This document shows positions 40,801-54,800 of a stretch of 64,000 nucleotides of DNA, piece by piece. Each line of letters begins with the position of its first letter. The first letter of the stretch is position 1. A program made the position numbers and the translations under genes. The notes beneath the pieces were generated by a model. That model worked only from the letters and a program-made list of their open reading frames with translations, was not told where the DNA came from and ran no database searches. Origin of the DNA: Mastigias papua (lineage: Eukaryota > Cnidaria > Scyphozoa > Rhizostomeae > Mastigiidae); contig OZ025279.1 of NCBI GenBank assembly GCA_964019165.1, forward strand, positions 11,749,117-11,813,116, in the 5' to 3' direction.

Positions 40801-41636
40801 AAAGAATTAGCTGTTATTATTACTCTAGTTGTATTGTGGCAAAGTGGCGTCACTCACATTACAAACAAACATGAAAGGCATGGTTTGAAAATCTCACTTG
40901 AGGGCTCCACCAAATGTACCCTATTTTCACCAAAATGTGAGGTGATAAATTTGTCTGTTAACCAGGTATGCATAGTAAGCTGAACATAAGTAACTATTGC
41001 ATTCATTTAGAACATGAGCTCCGTAGTCGGAGATGGTTCTGGTAAGATTACTGGCGCTGTTACTACATCTGCACAAAGGCAAAGAACAGAAAACTGTGGT
41101 CGAGGATAGTCAATCAAGTGATGGAATCGGCCCATTCCTGATGGAAAACACGAATTGTTAATTCATAGCGATTGGATGGAGAAGAGGCAAAGAAGAAGAA
41201 GAAGAAGAAGAAGAAGAAGAAGAAGAAGAAGATTTCTTGAGTAATTAGCAACTGGAAATTTGCAGGGTTATCAAATAACGCTAATGGCATTAAAGTATCT
41301 TGAGCAAGTTTATCACAAACCAGAAGACAAAAGCACTTTAAAGTTGCTAGAGAAATAGCATCCAGAGTGCAGAACTGACTCTGTACGTGAATCAAGTTGG
41401 CAACTGTCAGTAAAATCAACCATTATACTATAAATGACTGCTTGGATAGGATGCACTGCCTGGACAGGAGTGTCGGGTTATATTCAAGAATATGCGGAAA
41501 CATATACACGTAAAATATCTCCATGCACAATTCATGGTGACTTTTAGAGTTGCTTGTAAATGTGGTGTCTGCCTCGCTTTGAATCTGGGTGAACTCGACT
41601 TTCGTTCGCCATCTTGTCCAAGACCAAAGGCACAAA
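37835..41636. other. Intergenic; no gene seen
   Basis: Only short frames with AT-driven composition are present. A (GAA)n tract of about 40 bases lies at 41191-41231. I saw no recognised exon, RNA gene or structured repeat. Confidence 0.5.
41191..41231. repeat. (GAA)n microsatellite
   Basis: About 13 perfect gaa units, some 400 bp upstream of the NDUFA11-like start codon. Confidence 0.95.
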
Positions 41637-44600
41637 ATGGCCGAAGAAGAGGAGATTAAATATGGGATGGGTGCTTACCTCACTGAAATGGACAATCATC
41701 CAGGGGATTTAGCATTTCTGAAAGGTTTCCAGATCGGAGCCAAAGGGGCTTTTGCCGGTATGTAGTGTGACTGAGTTAAGCTCGGTTTGCTTGCCTGGCC
41801 TGGCCTTGATTGTAACTTGCAGGCCGATTGTATTTGTTTCTCCGGATTAAATCACATGTTGTTATTTGTGGAATTGTTATTTGCCGTTACCTTCATAATG
41901 TGTGTTTTCTGGCGGTAGTTTTTTCGTAGCTGCCCTTATTGGTGAGGCTTGATTTGGCCAACGAGTAGAATTGCCATAGATAGGCAGGTAGTGTCCATTT
42001 TTGCAGGCCTTAGGTTTTTTAGAGCGAAAGTGCTATGCTATGGTATGCTATGGTATGCTATGCTATGCTATGCTATGCTATGCTATGCTATGCTATGCTA
42101 TGCTTTATTCGGTCACAGCTTACAGAAAAAAGTGCAATTTTGAATATGAGGGATAACCATTGCATTTATTGTTTGGGTCATCATCATCACCTAGTGAATA
42201 GACTAGTGGCTAAATGCCACTTTTTGTGGTCAGGACTTCCGATTATGGCCCTTTTTGACGAGATCTCGAGTGTACACGAGCACAAGCTCAACCAGGCAAG
42301 TGTTCACTTGGTTTCAGTTTTGCACTTTTGAGTGTGCATTTGACTTTTGACTTACAGTCTAAAACCAATTTAGTTATGTTCTGTTATTTTTTGCCTTGAA
42401 AAACTATTTTTCCTTCATTATTATCATTATGATAGCTGAAAAATGTTTGCTATGATGTTCAAATAAACAATTACACCATACCCTAAATGTCATTTTCACA
42501 CCCTGCCACCCCCATTTCAGGGTGTGCAGCATCATTTGGAAGAATCTCAAGTGTGCACTTGCCTGCAATTTACTAGAAAAAACTCTGCAGTTTACATCTA
42601 TGAAGTTCTTGGCACACATCACCACCAAAACATTATGGTCTGCTAGTGTGTCCAGTTGGAGAAGGGCATCTTTGATGTGTATATAATGATTATGATCAAT
42701 ATGAGTATTGTATATAAGCTGTTGTCCAGAAAGCCATCTTTTCCTCAGCAAGGGGTTTGTATCTTTTCTGTGATGGCATTTAATTGGCATTAGTCAGCAC
42801 AAAAATGATACTTTCATTCTTTTTTCGCAAGAATAATAGGAGAGACCCGTACACTTGGGCTGGGTTGAATAGCTCCCTTCTGAAATGGTTTGGCATTCCC
42901 CAGTTGTCTCTGTTAGACCCATCATTTGTATTTGGTTAATGCAACCTTTTCTGCTTAGTTGTTTGTCATGCAGTTAGTTGAGATGAGCCCAGGCTAAAGA
43001 GCTGAAGTATATTCTTCTGTCTCTCTTTCTGCCAAATCCACATATATTTGCTTACTATGTCTGGAGATAGGCTAGTTTTTATTTAATGGAAAGAAGCAAC
43101 CTTGCATAGTTTGGCACCTTGCATTTAGTGGCAAGTAAAAGTACTGTGCTGACAGTAGGTAGTTGTGATAAAAATACATTAAATGGCTATTATATGGGCT
43201 AAGAGCTATATAGTGGTGAATAGCTAGGATATCTTGTAGGGATGCTTGAGCACCCACCACTGTAACATCTGACTGATGGAAACCCCCAAGTTGAAACAGT
43301 TTATATGCATAAAATATGAAATTCAAGCAAGCTTCTTGTTTTTACTATATATTATATATTTTTTATTGTGCAGATTTTTTTATGTATACAAATTTTATAA
43401 ATCCATAATAAAGAGATGCCAAGGGGTTTTATCCTTGTTGTTAGAAATTCAGTGGAACTGCCTTGTAGATATGTCAGTAGAAATTTTCTGTTGGATATAT
43501 CAGTATCATTTTGTTATAGGTGGTGTATATGGCTCAGCTGTTGCTGCACTATTTCCTGTACCAGCTGGTCAAATGCCATTAATATATGCACTAAGGCTAG
43601 TTGGCATAAATGGTGCATTCTTTGGTATGCATATGATTTGAATCATACTGAATTGTTTTACTTAGAACTGATTTGAATCTTTAGTTTCATTCCTGCTGGT
43701 AGCTGTTAAATGTACACAGTACTGTAAGTCCTCAAATTGGTCCCCACTTTGAAAGCCCCTTTGACTAAGTCCCAATGCAAGAGCTTCAAATTTTCACTAA
43801 GCCCCCCTTGAATAACCCCTCATTGCAGAGGATGACAAAGATATTTAGACTGTTCTTTTAAATTGTATGGAGATTAGGAATTTACATTACCTATACAGTA
43901 TCAGTGTAAAGGAGATGGTAGATAAATAGTTTTGTAGATATGAGAGGTCAATGGGGAAAGTGGGGCTTTGTATTCTTCCAAGCACTGATGCACGATCTTT
44001 AGATATAGACTTTTAATGCCATATAAAGGACCCTTGAGACAGACCATAGCAGTATTTTTGTTCATGTTAGTATCACTCAGCTGTACCAGTACTTAACATT
44101 GTTGTAGTTTTGTGTTTTTCTGTAAGTTTTTGCTTATATGCTATTGTTGTAGTCATATCAGTGTTGTTTTGAGGTTAACCTCATTTTGATATTAAGGAAA
44201 AAGTCTTCCTGTTGACGAGCTTGGGCAAGCATGTTCTTTCAGATCTACTCTTAATTTCAATATTTCTTGGTATACAACAAACATGATGATCCCAGTTATG
44301 GATGAATTGAGAATAATGGACATCAGAGGCTCTTCACATACATATTCTGAATGTCTGCCATGTTTATGTTAGTATTGTTACAAAATTTGTAGAAAATAGT
44401 TTGAAAGGTGACAACAAAAATTATTGTTTGCTGTTACTTTCAGGTGGAGTTGGCGCCACATTCGCAATAGCAACAACCTTAGCTACAAAAATTAGAGACA
44501 AAGATGATTATAAGAGTTGGGCATTTGGAGCTGCCACAGCAGGCTCACTTTTTGGATTTAGATGTAGGTTGCAGCCAGTATTTCCTTATGAACTTATTTT

Positions 44601-45380
44601 GTCTGTATTTGGAAAATTTAGGTGCAGTGTCTTTCTTCACAAGCAGAATCCTGTGACACAGAGAGGAATATAGGCCCACCCTTGAATTGAAATGGCATAT
44701 TTTTGGGACTGGGATGGACTTTCATGTAACTCTTCTATAATACCAATATGAAACCAAGCAAACATTGGATATAAGAATATGTAGTAAATACAATTTTTAG
44801 TGGGGTATGTTATCAAAATGTGGCAATCAGTTACATATGATGGCTGAAAAGCTCAAATGCAAATGCAGTTTAGCCCACCAGGCTGTTTGGCTACCACCAA
44901 GTAGGCCCCCAATTGGGGACTGCAATATGGCAACAGGCATAATATACCAAAGCTAATTAAATTTGTGTCCATACTGTTGAGAAAATCTGGCAGCTTCTTT
45001 ACACAGCACCCATCTCTTAAATAGAAATGTGGCCCCTAGAGAGAGGAAGCCCTTTTCCTTTTTTGGGAAAGGAGCCCCAGGACCCAACCTGTAGTTGCCC
45101 GCCTGATCTTGTATCTGGATTAGATATTTCTGATGTGCAGAATTCAACCGACTTATGTGGTTCACACAACAGAGATATTTGAAATTTAAGAGAACCTTAC
45201 AACACAAGGATTTACGTTGTGCTGATTTCTTTACTAGATAGAAGTATTGGTGTTGGATGTAGAGCTGCATTTGGCCTGGCAGTGCTTGCAGGTGTTGTGA
45301 AGTATAGAAATGTTTACCGTGCACCATTCTATGACACATCAGAATTCTTCCGAACACCAAGAGAAGAAAGCAAGAGCTGA
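41637..45380 (+). CDS. NDUFA11: NDUFA11-like mitochondrial complex I subunit (TIM17/22/23 fold)
   Basis: Four exons (41637-41757, 43520-43624, 44444-44563, 45238-45380), all joined in phase 1 at clean GT–AG borders, give 162 residues. The start ATG is followed by an acidic MAEEEE segment. Four Gly/Ala-rich hydrophobic stretches follow, including GGVYGSAVAALFP, LRLVGINGAFFG, GVGATFAIATTLATKI and GCRAAFGLAVLAGVVKY. The segment from IRDKDDYKSWAFG to GVVKY lines up in order with the second half of animal NDUFA11 (Gly-rich helix, charged REK.DD loop, Gly-rich helix). NDUFA11 is an accessory inner-membrane subunit needed for complex I assembly. Every intron has phase 1. An unassigned Tim17-family protein is the alternative. 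Confidence 0.8.
42031..42104. repeat. (ATGCT)n pentanucleotide microsatellite
   Basis: About 15 units of atgct/atggt in the first intron of the NDUFA11-like gene. Confidence 0.95.
43718..43850. mobile_element. Diverged copy of the ACCGTAAATCCTCGAATT MITE family
   Basis: actgtaagtcctcaaattgg followed by C-rich taagccccccttgaataac-like units and tttagactgttctt match, with many changes, the left half of the element at 58378-58703. It lies in an NDUFA11-like intron. Confidence 0.5.
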
Positions 45381-45689
45381 AATGAATAATGCTGAATTGT
45401 GTGTATAATTTGTTTTGCTTTTAGATGTTGAGATGATAATTGCTTGTTTCATATTTTTCTTGCCAACCTTTTCTGCATTTCTTTGGGATATTTTTGCTGC
45501 TGCTAGTTTGTAGGTTCAGTTTTACACTCAGCTACCATGTAGTTCAGGTTGTCTAAAGATCGTACCAAGTGTCAAATGCATAGTAACAACTAGCACAGCC
45601 GTGTTCTTGCTATTAAGTTAATTACAGATCTGTTCTAGGACATAGAGCACTATCACCAACAGACTGGTTAATTGTAACCTTCAGCAAAT

Positions 45690-45859
<170 letters not shown>

Positions 45860-46167
45860 TTGTATGTTTATATTAATCTTTAATGGAAAAATTACCATTT
45901 ACATAGTATAGCTATATTCAAATTAGGTCATCTATACAACTACATTAGGACAAATGAACAAAGATACAAACTATAGAATGTGATTTTGGAATGCAACGTT
46001 TTGAAGTTTCTTTAATTGAGAGATATTCAACATTTGTTCTTCTTATTCATATTGGAGGCTAATTTGTAGACTAATCTTGGCTCGTTCTCAAAGGGTTATG
46101 GGTTTAAGTCCAGATGTAGATGCGTTTTAGAGCGATACTAGCAGTGGCATGCTGAAGGACTCTTGAT

Positions 46168-46366
46168 AGGGGGAAGGGTGTGTATTGCAAAAGAAGTGTA
46201 CCGACAGGTTTGAGCAAGGCACCCGAATTACCCACAAGGCACCGTACTCATGGACAAGTCAAAATCATTATGGCAACTTTTCCGATGAGCCAAAGGACTA
46301 CCGTCGGTTCTGCGAAAGTGGGGGTGATACCCCATACCCCATACTTCTGCACACCCCTGGATGTTA
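46168..46366 (-). repeat. Dispersed repeat (CACTTTGCAGAA family), reverse copy
   Basis: Its reverse complement (caccccc-actttcgcagaac, ggtagtcctttgg, ggtgccttg, ctgtcggta) aligns along its length with 60588-60780 and in part with 17605-17690. Nature unknown; no clear terminal repeats. Confidence 0.5.
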
Positions 46367-47624
46367 AGAAGAACTTATAGCCAAATTGTTTCAATATATG
46401 TAGCGCAAAGGAGAGGATAGAAAGTGCGAAAACCTCCGTTGTAAATATCTGTTATCCTTGCCAATGTACCTATATACAGATGCTTTAGATCTGACATCAT
46501 TTAAATCATGACACCCCGCAATTGCCAGGCGCAAGCAGATGTGTTAAGGTTAACAGAAAGAATTTTACATTTTTTTTACTGTGCAGTATTAATTTTGTAT
46601 GACATCCCAAAAAACAACGTGGTAGAATCAGCATCCATTTGAAGAATTTGTAACACAGATTATTGGGATATGCCTCTATCCACATTGAGTCGAAGGTAGT
46701 CCATCATTCTGCTGAAAGTCGTCCCATATTGTGTCCAAAGTCACCCCATATTATGTTCCAATTTTTCCTCTAAGTATTACAAACAGAGCTCTTTCTTCCA
46801 TCCCATGTTGGAGACGTTGTCCTATAATTGCAGCTTATCTTATTCTGTACATTGATCTATACTTAGGTATTACGTACAGGTTTGTTAGTATGGCAATGAA
46901 AAAAAGAAAGACATATATGCTCAAATGAGATAGCAGTGCGACCCCTTAAAGAGCATCTTGTGGCCACTTGTTGATAGTATAGGGTGTACGTTGCATGTCT
47001 AGAACCTACTTAAGGGTAAGTGGGAGCAGTATGTAACAACAGTAGTTAGGAGTGATATGGAGAACATATAGGAAGCAAGGCTAGCTTACTATCTTGCGTT
47101 TGTGAGTTCCAAGTGGTAGTTGCACCCGGAACAAATGAAAAACGGAATGTGTTTGATTTACAGAAAGGTACGTGAAGTATCATATTACTACAGCTTCCAT
47201 TACACTATGCTCATCTTTCTAAGGGTGTAAGAGTGCGTCTTGAAGTTTAATCGAGTTTGTTCATTCCACACAATGCTGTCCTCAATTTTTGAAGTGTCAA
47301 GTGAGAGAGCCAAGTAGGCGAATGAATACCGGATACTTTTGTTGCCGTATCTTTCGTCACAAATTTGTCCGGTATTTCCTTAAGTTATTTTATCATTTGG
47401 CCGCAGAGCTTTTGAGTTACATTCAAGAAAGAGGAGGATGAGCGAAGAGCGACGCATGCATTGTAATGCTATGCCTGAACTTGCCATCTGAGAGTATTCG
47501 GGATCAAGTAGGTCTTCACGTCAAATTTAGCCTTTCCTGGCTATTTTCTGGGAAATTGCTCGTTCCTTTACCGGATAAAATCATATGTTTGCATATGAAG
47601 AAGTTGGGAGATGCTGCGTCCAAT

Positions 47625-47726
47625 TTATGGCACAACTTTGATGTAAGCGGCACTGTACAAGCTGTCATCACTTCCTGTATTTGGTGGTGGAACAGGCACC
47701 AGATATCCATCTTTTGTCACCTCCGC
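47625..47726 (-). other. Alternative last exon with tyrosine/proline motifs
   Basis: After cttcaacag a phase-0 frame of 33 codons reads DGYLVPVPPP, then DDSLYSAAYIKVVP and TAA. Tyr-containing motifs beside a PVPPP stretch are usual for SH2/SH3-binding receptor tails. Confidence 0.6.
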
Positions 47727-48747
47727 CTGTTGAAGCAAATATGCAATAAGTTATACTTGCAAGGTGCGAAACCTAGAAAACTCAGAAAATTCAAATCTAG
47801 ATGAAGGAGCGCGGTGATAGGCAATTTTACAAAAAATTTGCATAGATAATGTAGTTGTTTTGATGGAGTATAAATAGATATGCAATCGATAGACACCCAG
47901 ATTGCCTTACTATCTGCGTAAGCCCAACGTAGATAACATGGGTACCAACTGGTGGCAAGAGAAAAAGAGGGAGAACAAAGGTAACATGGAGAAGGACCCT
48001 TCAGAAAGACTTGCACCTAGGTGGAAGAACTTGGAAAGGTATGGAAGCAGCTGCCGCTGGAGAATGTATGCTGCCCGGTGTCCAACAATGGACAGGAGGA
48101 ATGGAATTCTATAGTACCAATAGACTATCATTGTATAGAAGAGTTTAACTCAATACCTGATTTGTAAGCTCAACATTTTCTCTCCCAGGTGCTCCCTGCC
48201 CATCAGTGCAATTCTGGTATTCTGCTCCATTATATGATACCGAATCTTCTGCAACCAAAAATTAATTAATTGTGTAGTGTTGTACGGGTTCTGGGTGGAG
48301 ATCAATCATGCTTTGTTGCGGGGATGGGACCGGCGAGAGAGAAGGAAGATGACAAAAATTTAACCGTGAGGAGAGATGTGAGAAGGGAGAAACCGTCAGA
48401 TTTTCTAAGGGAGAAAGGAAAGATCGCAAGGCAAATAGGATTGATTGATTGATTTTAAATATCTATCGAGGGTTGCCCCCTTCAGCGCCACTGATTTTCA
48501 AGGGGCCCGCCGCTTGAACGTACAAAATTAGACTTTAATATAAAAGAATAAAATATATATCGCTAAGTCGAAAAATTTTTAAGCTAGGCCTTCTCATATG
48601 AGATTTAATAAGAAACACATTGGAAATAATTAGCAAGCAAGAAGTGTCACTATTTATAGATACATCTACCTCGCAACGCGCTTCCATTTCGGTAGTTGAG
48701 GAAACTGTTGTGTGGTTGTACAGTCATAAATACAAATAAATATATAA

Positions 48748-48845
<98 letters not shown>

Positions 48846-51800
48846 TTATTTATATTTATTTATATACATATATTTAATGTGTACTTGCTAAATTGTAGTG
48901 CTGCAACGAACCTGAACCATTTTGTGCAATTTGCTCATAAATATTCTGGGCGTCTTGTGGACCAAGTGAATTGTACTGTTGTGGTGCACTCGGAGTCACA
49001 TGGACATATTCATAATCATTGTCCGGATCGTCGTCTCCGCCCGGTGATATGACGTCATCGTACTCTTGATCAACTCCGTTTTTCTTTGCAATCGCTATTT
49101 TTACTTCTTTCATGATGTCGCCATGACTTTCAACAGCAATGTTCTTATCTTTCTTCTCATTTCTATTTTTATCAGTTGATTGTCTTTGTTTCCTTCGTTT
49201 CCTAACGGTGAGATTAGATATACTGAGTACATATTTTATTTTTTAGAATACCTTATTTTTCGCAGAGCTTCAATATTCAATATTGTAACAATGTAATGTC
49301 GACAAATTTAACTATTCTTGCCCATAATGCTTTACGAAAGTTCTAGTATTTAAGTTATGACACTGCTAAGAAATTTTCAATTCTGGAGCAAAGAAATTTC
49401 CTATACAAAGGTGGACTCCAGGCCATCAGATAGAAGCAGGAGCCCAGTGGGAAAGGTTCACCTAAGCTGCCACTACTGATCAACCGTCTCTCACGTGCCT
49501 AATTCAAGGGAGTATCAATAGCACGAGGGAGTAGGTCTATTAGACGGCAATAAGAAATCTTAAGGGGAGCAATCGATAAATAGCGATGAAAATAATATGG
49601 AATAAACTATTTTCTTAAATTATAATGTAAGAAGAATGTATTTCTTTTTATCTGAGGGTTCCTTGAAAATTAGCTACAGCTAAACGGCTAAAGTACACGT
49701 TTAATTTGGTGTGGCACTTCTGTAGGGGGGGGGAACTCTTTCGAACGCTTGCAGTTAACATTGCAGAACTTGTAGTACCGTAACAGTCGTTGTGCAGTAC
49801 TAACTGCGTGTAATGTAAGAGAGACGGACTTGTTTGAATAGGAGCCAGCCAAAAGGAAAGACAGCCGATCAAGACCATAGGCAAAAATCTTCGTCTTTGA
49901 AAGGCAAAAATCTGCCGTACGCTGTGGTGGATCACGTTTTGATCGGCTACAAAATCTACTCCAAGCAGCTTTTGATCCATTTTAATACATCAGTGTTCGC
50001 CTTTCGTAGCAGGTGGAAATAGAAGCGTAGTCTAGGGGCGTAGCCCTAAAAATTTTTGTTGATCACGCCTTTCAAATTCCCCCAAGTTTAAGGAAGCACC
50101 CTTTTTGAAATATTTTCCTCTAATATTTCACTTACATTAGCTATAAGGTGCTTTACTTATTGATTTCACAACGAAATATCTTGTAGACCATGTTTTAGAA
50201 AAGTGGGGTTTGGGGGTGCGGAACCTCCTATTTCCACTTGGGTACGCCACTGGGTACAAAGGTTGTACCGGTTTGTTGAACAAGTTTTCTTGTATCGGTT
50301 CACTGGCGTGTGTTTAGATGGGAAGCTGTTCCGATACAACTTTGTTGAACATAAAAAAAAGTCATTGATCCGATACGGTGTAAACAGGGTCACAAGCCCA
50401 TAGGCAGAATTGAAGATATTAAAGGTTATTGTGCCAAGTGGAGTTTTCGTACTTACTTCATCACGATTAATGCCATGACGAATAAGATCACAATTAGCAA
50501 TAGTACTGCAATGCTTGCTCCAATTATCAATGTTCTTCTATTGTTATTTGAGTTGCCTGCAAGGATAAGATTTCATTTGATCGTCAATTCCACACAATCA
50601 AGAGTCAAACTAGAAACTTTGTTTATTGCGGCCGATTTTATTTTTAAGAGTTCATTGTGCACATTTTTACACGGAATTGCGAAGTTGTCTTAGGTGGATT
50701 CGATTTAGATTTATTATTAGAAGTTAAACGGAGTTGAGGTGCAGATGATTAGAACAACACCATTTTCCATTATAGCTGTACACTCTTTTTTTATAAGAAT
50801 AAAGTTTATAAGAATATTGAGGCTCAAAAATCACTGAAATATTTAAGAATAATTTAAGAATAATGTGAGGCTCAAAGCTCGCCAAGACCTAGACATTTTG
50901 TGTGTTTGGGATTTCCATTTAACAAAACAATTGTGAGTTTCATGCCGTCTTGAACCCACTTGTACGCTCGGTTTCTTATTGTTCAAGAATTGTTATTGTT
51001 CTGTTCGGTTTGCTAAGTATGACACCAACAAAGATTTGAAAAGTCTGTTGGTACTACAGAACTTCACTATAGCACGAAAAAGCGGGAACATTGCTTTAGC
51101 ATACTGAAAGCTTTTTTCGTCCGACACTCGTCAGAGTATGAAACGTGGGATAGCGAACGCTATCCGACGTTTCATACTCTGACGAGTGTCGGACGAAAAA
51201 AGCTTTCAGTATGCTAAAGCAATGTTCCCGCTTTTTCGTGCTATAGTGAACAAAGATTTGAATATATTCCTATGATTTTCTGACGACGTTATACCTTTGT
51301 CATATTAGAATAATGTAGCAATAATCTAAGGCTCAAAGTAAAAAAACCTAAGAATATTTAGGCGCAGTTAAAAAAAAAGAGTACATTTAGGCGTACGTGC
51401 GCGCCAGTTCGTGCACTTAATTGCGCGGCAACTGAAACTCTACACGGGTTGCGCGTCAAGTAAGAAAAAGCACGTAGGCTAGTGCACGGGTAAAATCTTA
51501 CAGGTGCGCAGTTTCAGGTCTTAATTAAGAGCAGCACAGTCAAATATATATTGCTTTCTGTTTAATTCCATTCTAATTTTCCTGGTCATCGTCAGTATTT
51601 ATAGTCTTAATATTGACACTAATTCAACCTCTTTGTGAATAAATTTGTCGTTGTTTTGAAACTGGCTGGTAATCAATATGCACAAGAATTAAAGCATCTC
51701 GACTTGTACTCCTTGGCCTGTTTTGGAAATCAATTATATTTCTCTGCAGATGTTTTCGGTAGGGTAATTAAACGTGCCTGCCATGCTTTAATAAGGTAAT

Positions 51801-54800
51801 TTCATTCATTTCAGTTTAATTTCTTTATACAGGTTAAAGTATACAATTTAGAAAAAAGAACTGATTTACGTACTGCCGTGTTTACGAACCTATAGGTAAT
51901 TATACCAAAACCTTTTTTTGGTAAATATATGCACGCATCAAAATTGAATTTACAGAAGTAGATGAAAAGTCCTTGGACGCCATACTCTTTTATGTATTAT
52001 TCTTTTGAAAGCTAATAAAGTGTTTGCTGTTTTTGTCTCGTCATTCAGGTTGCCCCTGGAACGCACCCTCTCTGCATACAACGGGTGTCATCCAAAAAAT
52101 ATTTCATAGGTACAGGGCCAATCCTGCTCTTTATCCAAAAAGGGAAAACCCAACATAACATTATACAGGGACAATCCTGCTCTTTATGCAAAAAGGGAAA
52201 ACCCAGCATAACATTAAGGCTGCGGTTTCCCACTCACAGGCATGGCTCATTAAGTGCTTTGTGCCTGCGAGCACATAACACTATGGTTAGATACAGATAA
52301 CTTGCATACTTTTCTTCCATTGGGCTTTCACCTGGCTCAATGCTTTTACACTATCATATGAAATTAGCAACAGTCAATAGGTAGATTGGGTCAAAAGTGA
52401 CTGTGAAAATTGGACGTGTATCATTTTGTGCCTGTGAGCAAGCTCGCGCCCTTGCGCGCATTGACGGGCCCTTCTCACAGGTAGCTTGTAACTAGCAGTG
52501 CACATATCAAGGTTATTTAGTATATGACTGTAAGTAATACCTTCATTTTTTGGCCCGTAAGTGATACTTCTGGAGGTATTCTCTGTTGGAATTGTACTGT
52601 TACGAGTGTAATTCAAAGGAATCGTTGTAAATGGACTTGATCGTAGGACTGAAGTCGTCTGGTTTAGTGTTTGATTCCTTGTACCCTGCCTAGTCACGTT
52701 GGGTGTGTTGGTCGTAAAACGCGGTGTAGTTGGTGTCTTGGTCGTCGAGTTGAGGTACCACGACATTGTAGACTCTTGAACACGGTTCACCTATAAAGGG
52801 AGGAAGAAATCCCCCAAACAATGCATTGATAAAGGACGACCCTTTGTCGTTATGGCTATAGTCGAGGTACTATGGTGGTCAAGCATGCTGATTTATTGCC
52901 ATATATGGGGCTAATTGGATCGAAAATAGCCAATGAAAGCAATACTGTGCATTGCTCTATCAATAGTACAACAAACAGATAGCTCGTAAATAATGCATTA
53001 CTCCAATATAAGTATACATGTTTATGCAGCAACTGGGTCCAGTGCAGCTCAATAAAAAGCTGTTGCTGGTATTTATCGCCCCACAAAATAGCATTTATAG
53101 ATACATCCTACATTTAATTATAGTGTAATAAGTTTCATTCTTTTGTTCGTCTCGTGTTATTGTTGTTTTACATAAACCACTTGTTGCGATATGCGTTTTC
53201 CTACAGCAGTACTCGAGGCCCTATCCCTCTAAGGCCACATTCCATTTGAAACTGTATTTTTAATAGAATGAAGTTATCAACATACCTTGAATTACCCAGT
53301 AATAGCTTTCGCGATGACGCACGGGATGTTTGAATGACTCCCAGCCACAACAGCACTGAACAAAAATAATCCTAATGCTGCTTACGTCCAATTAACAAAC
53401 GAAAGGACGACGCATAAGAGCAAGCATGTGAGATACTCAGCAAGGCAGCTCGTTGGTCTTCAGGTATGAGAACGACCTAGCTCATCAGCTGGTCGGCTTG
53501 GGCTTGTACAATCCACCACCTTGGTATATAGCCTTCAGCAAACCAATCATCTAGGATAAATACCGTTTCATCAAGAGAATGTTTACTAGTATAAGAAACC
53601 GCTTTTAATTTTTGGACAGGGGTATGTGCACTATGCATTATTGATAATCATGCAGTGATAAAGCCCAACGCTTCCATTGGTATATGTGAAAGTCCGTCAC
53701 ACTCCTTTCTCAAACTCAAATATGGATTGTGGAGGTGACACGCCCTGATTATTTGTGAAACCAGAGTATTTTCTTTGTCCTGTTTCTTCATGAGAAATAT
53801 TCCACCACCGTTAAGCACAGACTAAAGCTAGTTCTGTGCGACTCTAGAACGGCAAAATCACATCTCATAGCAAGTGACGGCAGAACCCACTCCTGTCTCC
53901 CAAATAGTGGAAAAACACTAATTTTTACTCTCTCTGGATAGAGAGCATCTCCTACTCGGGGAGCAGATTTTTTTGTAAATATTTTGTACAACTGGTTTTT
54001 TCTTTTTCTACTTTGTGCAGGCTTTAATTTGCTGAATATTAGCTGATTTTAGTAGCCTATACTAAATAAATCTATAGAAATACTAATAGCAATATTATTA
54101 CGTGGGGAAATATAGCAAGCTGTCATTCTGTTGATAGTAAAACGATGTTTTCTTATGGTAAGCTCTAGCCAATACGACCTATCTAACAGAGCTATTCCTG
54201 TCCTTTTTGTGACTGACTGGGTTCGTCTTCATATCTGATGTATTAATGAAATAAGCGATATCATGGCATTATTTCTGGGTTGTAGAGTACATGTTTTTTC
54301 GTGGAAAAAGTATATAAGCAACATGAGGCTCAAATCAGGCAAAAATTAAGAACATTTAAGAACCAATGGCAGACTGAGATGAAAAAGTAAACTTGAAAAC
54401 TTTTTTGCAAGCAAATGTTTTATTAAACTGGAGATAAAATACAAACAAAATCCATCTCTCAAGTGTTTTCAAACAACCCAATTCGAAACTAATACATAAT
54501 TCTGTACTAAATTGTAAACAAAGTACAAAAAATATATACGTGCTTCATAGAAGTTGTACAGTCTATTTCTCGTCTCGCAGTTACCTTAATTGGGTTGTTG
54601 TTGGTATTGGAGGTTCAAGAATTTTAAGCAACATTTAAGAAGCATTTAAGATTGGATTTGGCAAAATACTAAAAACATTCAGGCTGAGGGGAGACAGTTT
54701 GTTTCTTATAAAGAAACTGGTGTAATAGTTTCGGTTTGTTTTAGTGAGTGGGAATCTCCTTCATTGCACGTCATAAAAGAAGAAACAGCACGAAAAAGGT

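Noticed and set aside
41114..41419. Minus-strand frame with a poly-Phe run upstream of the NDUFA11-like gene.
   Set aside because: The Phe run is the complement of the (GAA)n microsatellite.
52856..53358. Minus-strand candidates for an ectodomain of the ITAM-like protein, including a well-bordered segment at about 53284-53358 (reading CCCGWESF or LLWLGVIQ).
   Set aside because: Its phases do not connect the signal-peptide exon to the stalk exon, whereas these two join directly in phase 0. It could be an untranslated or alternative exon.
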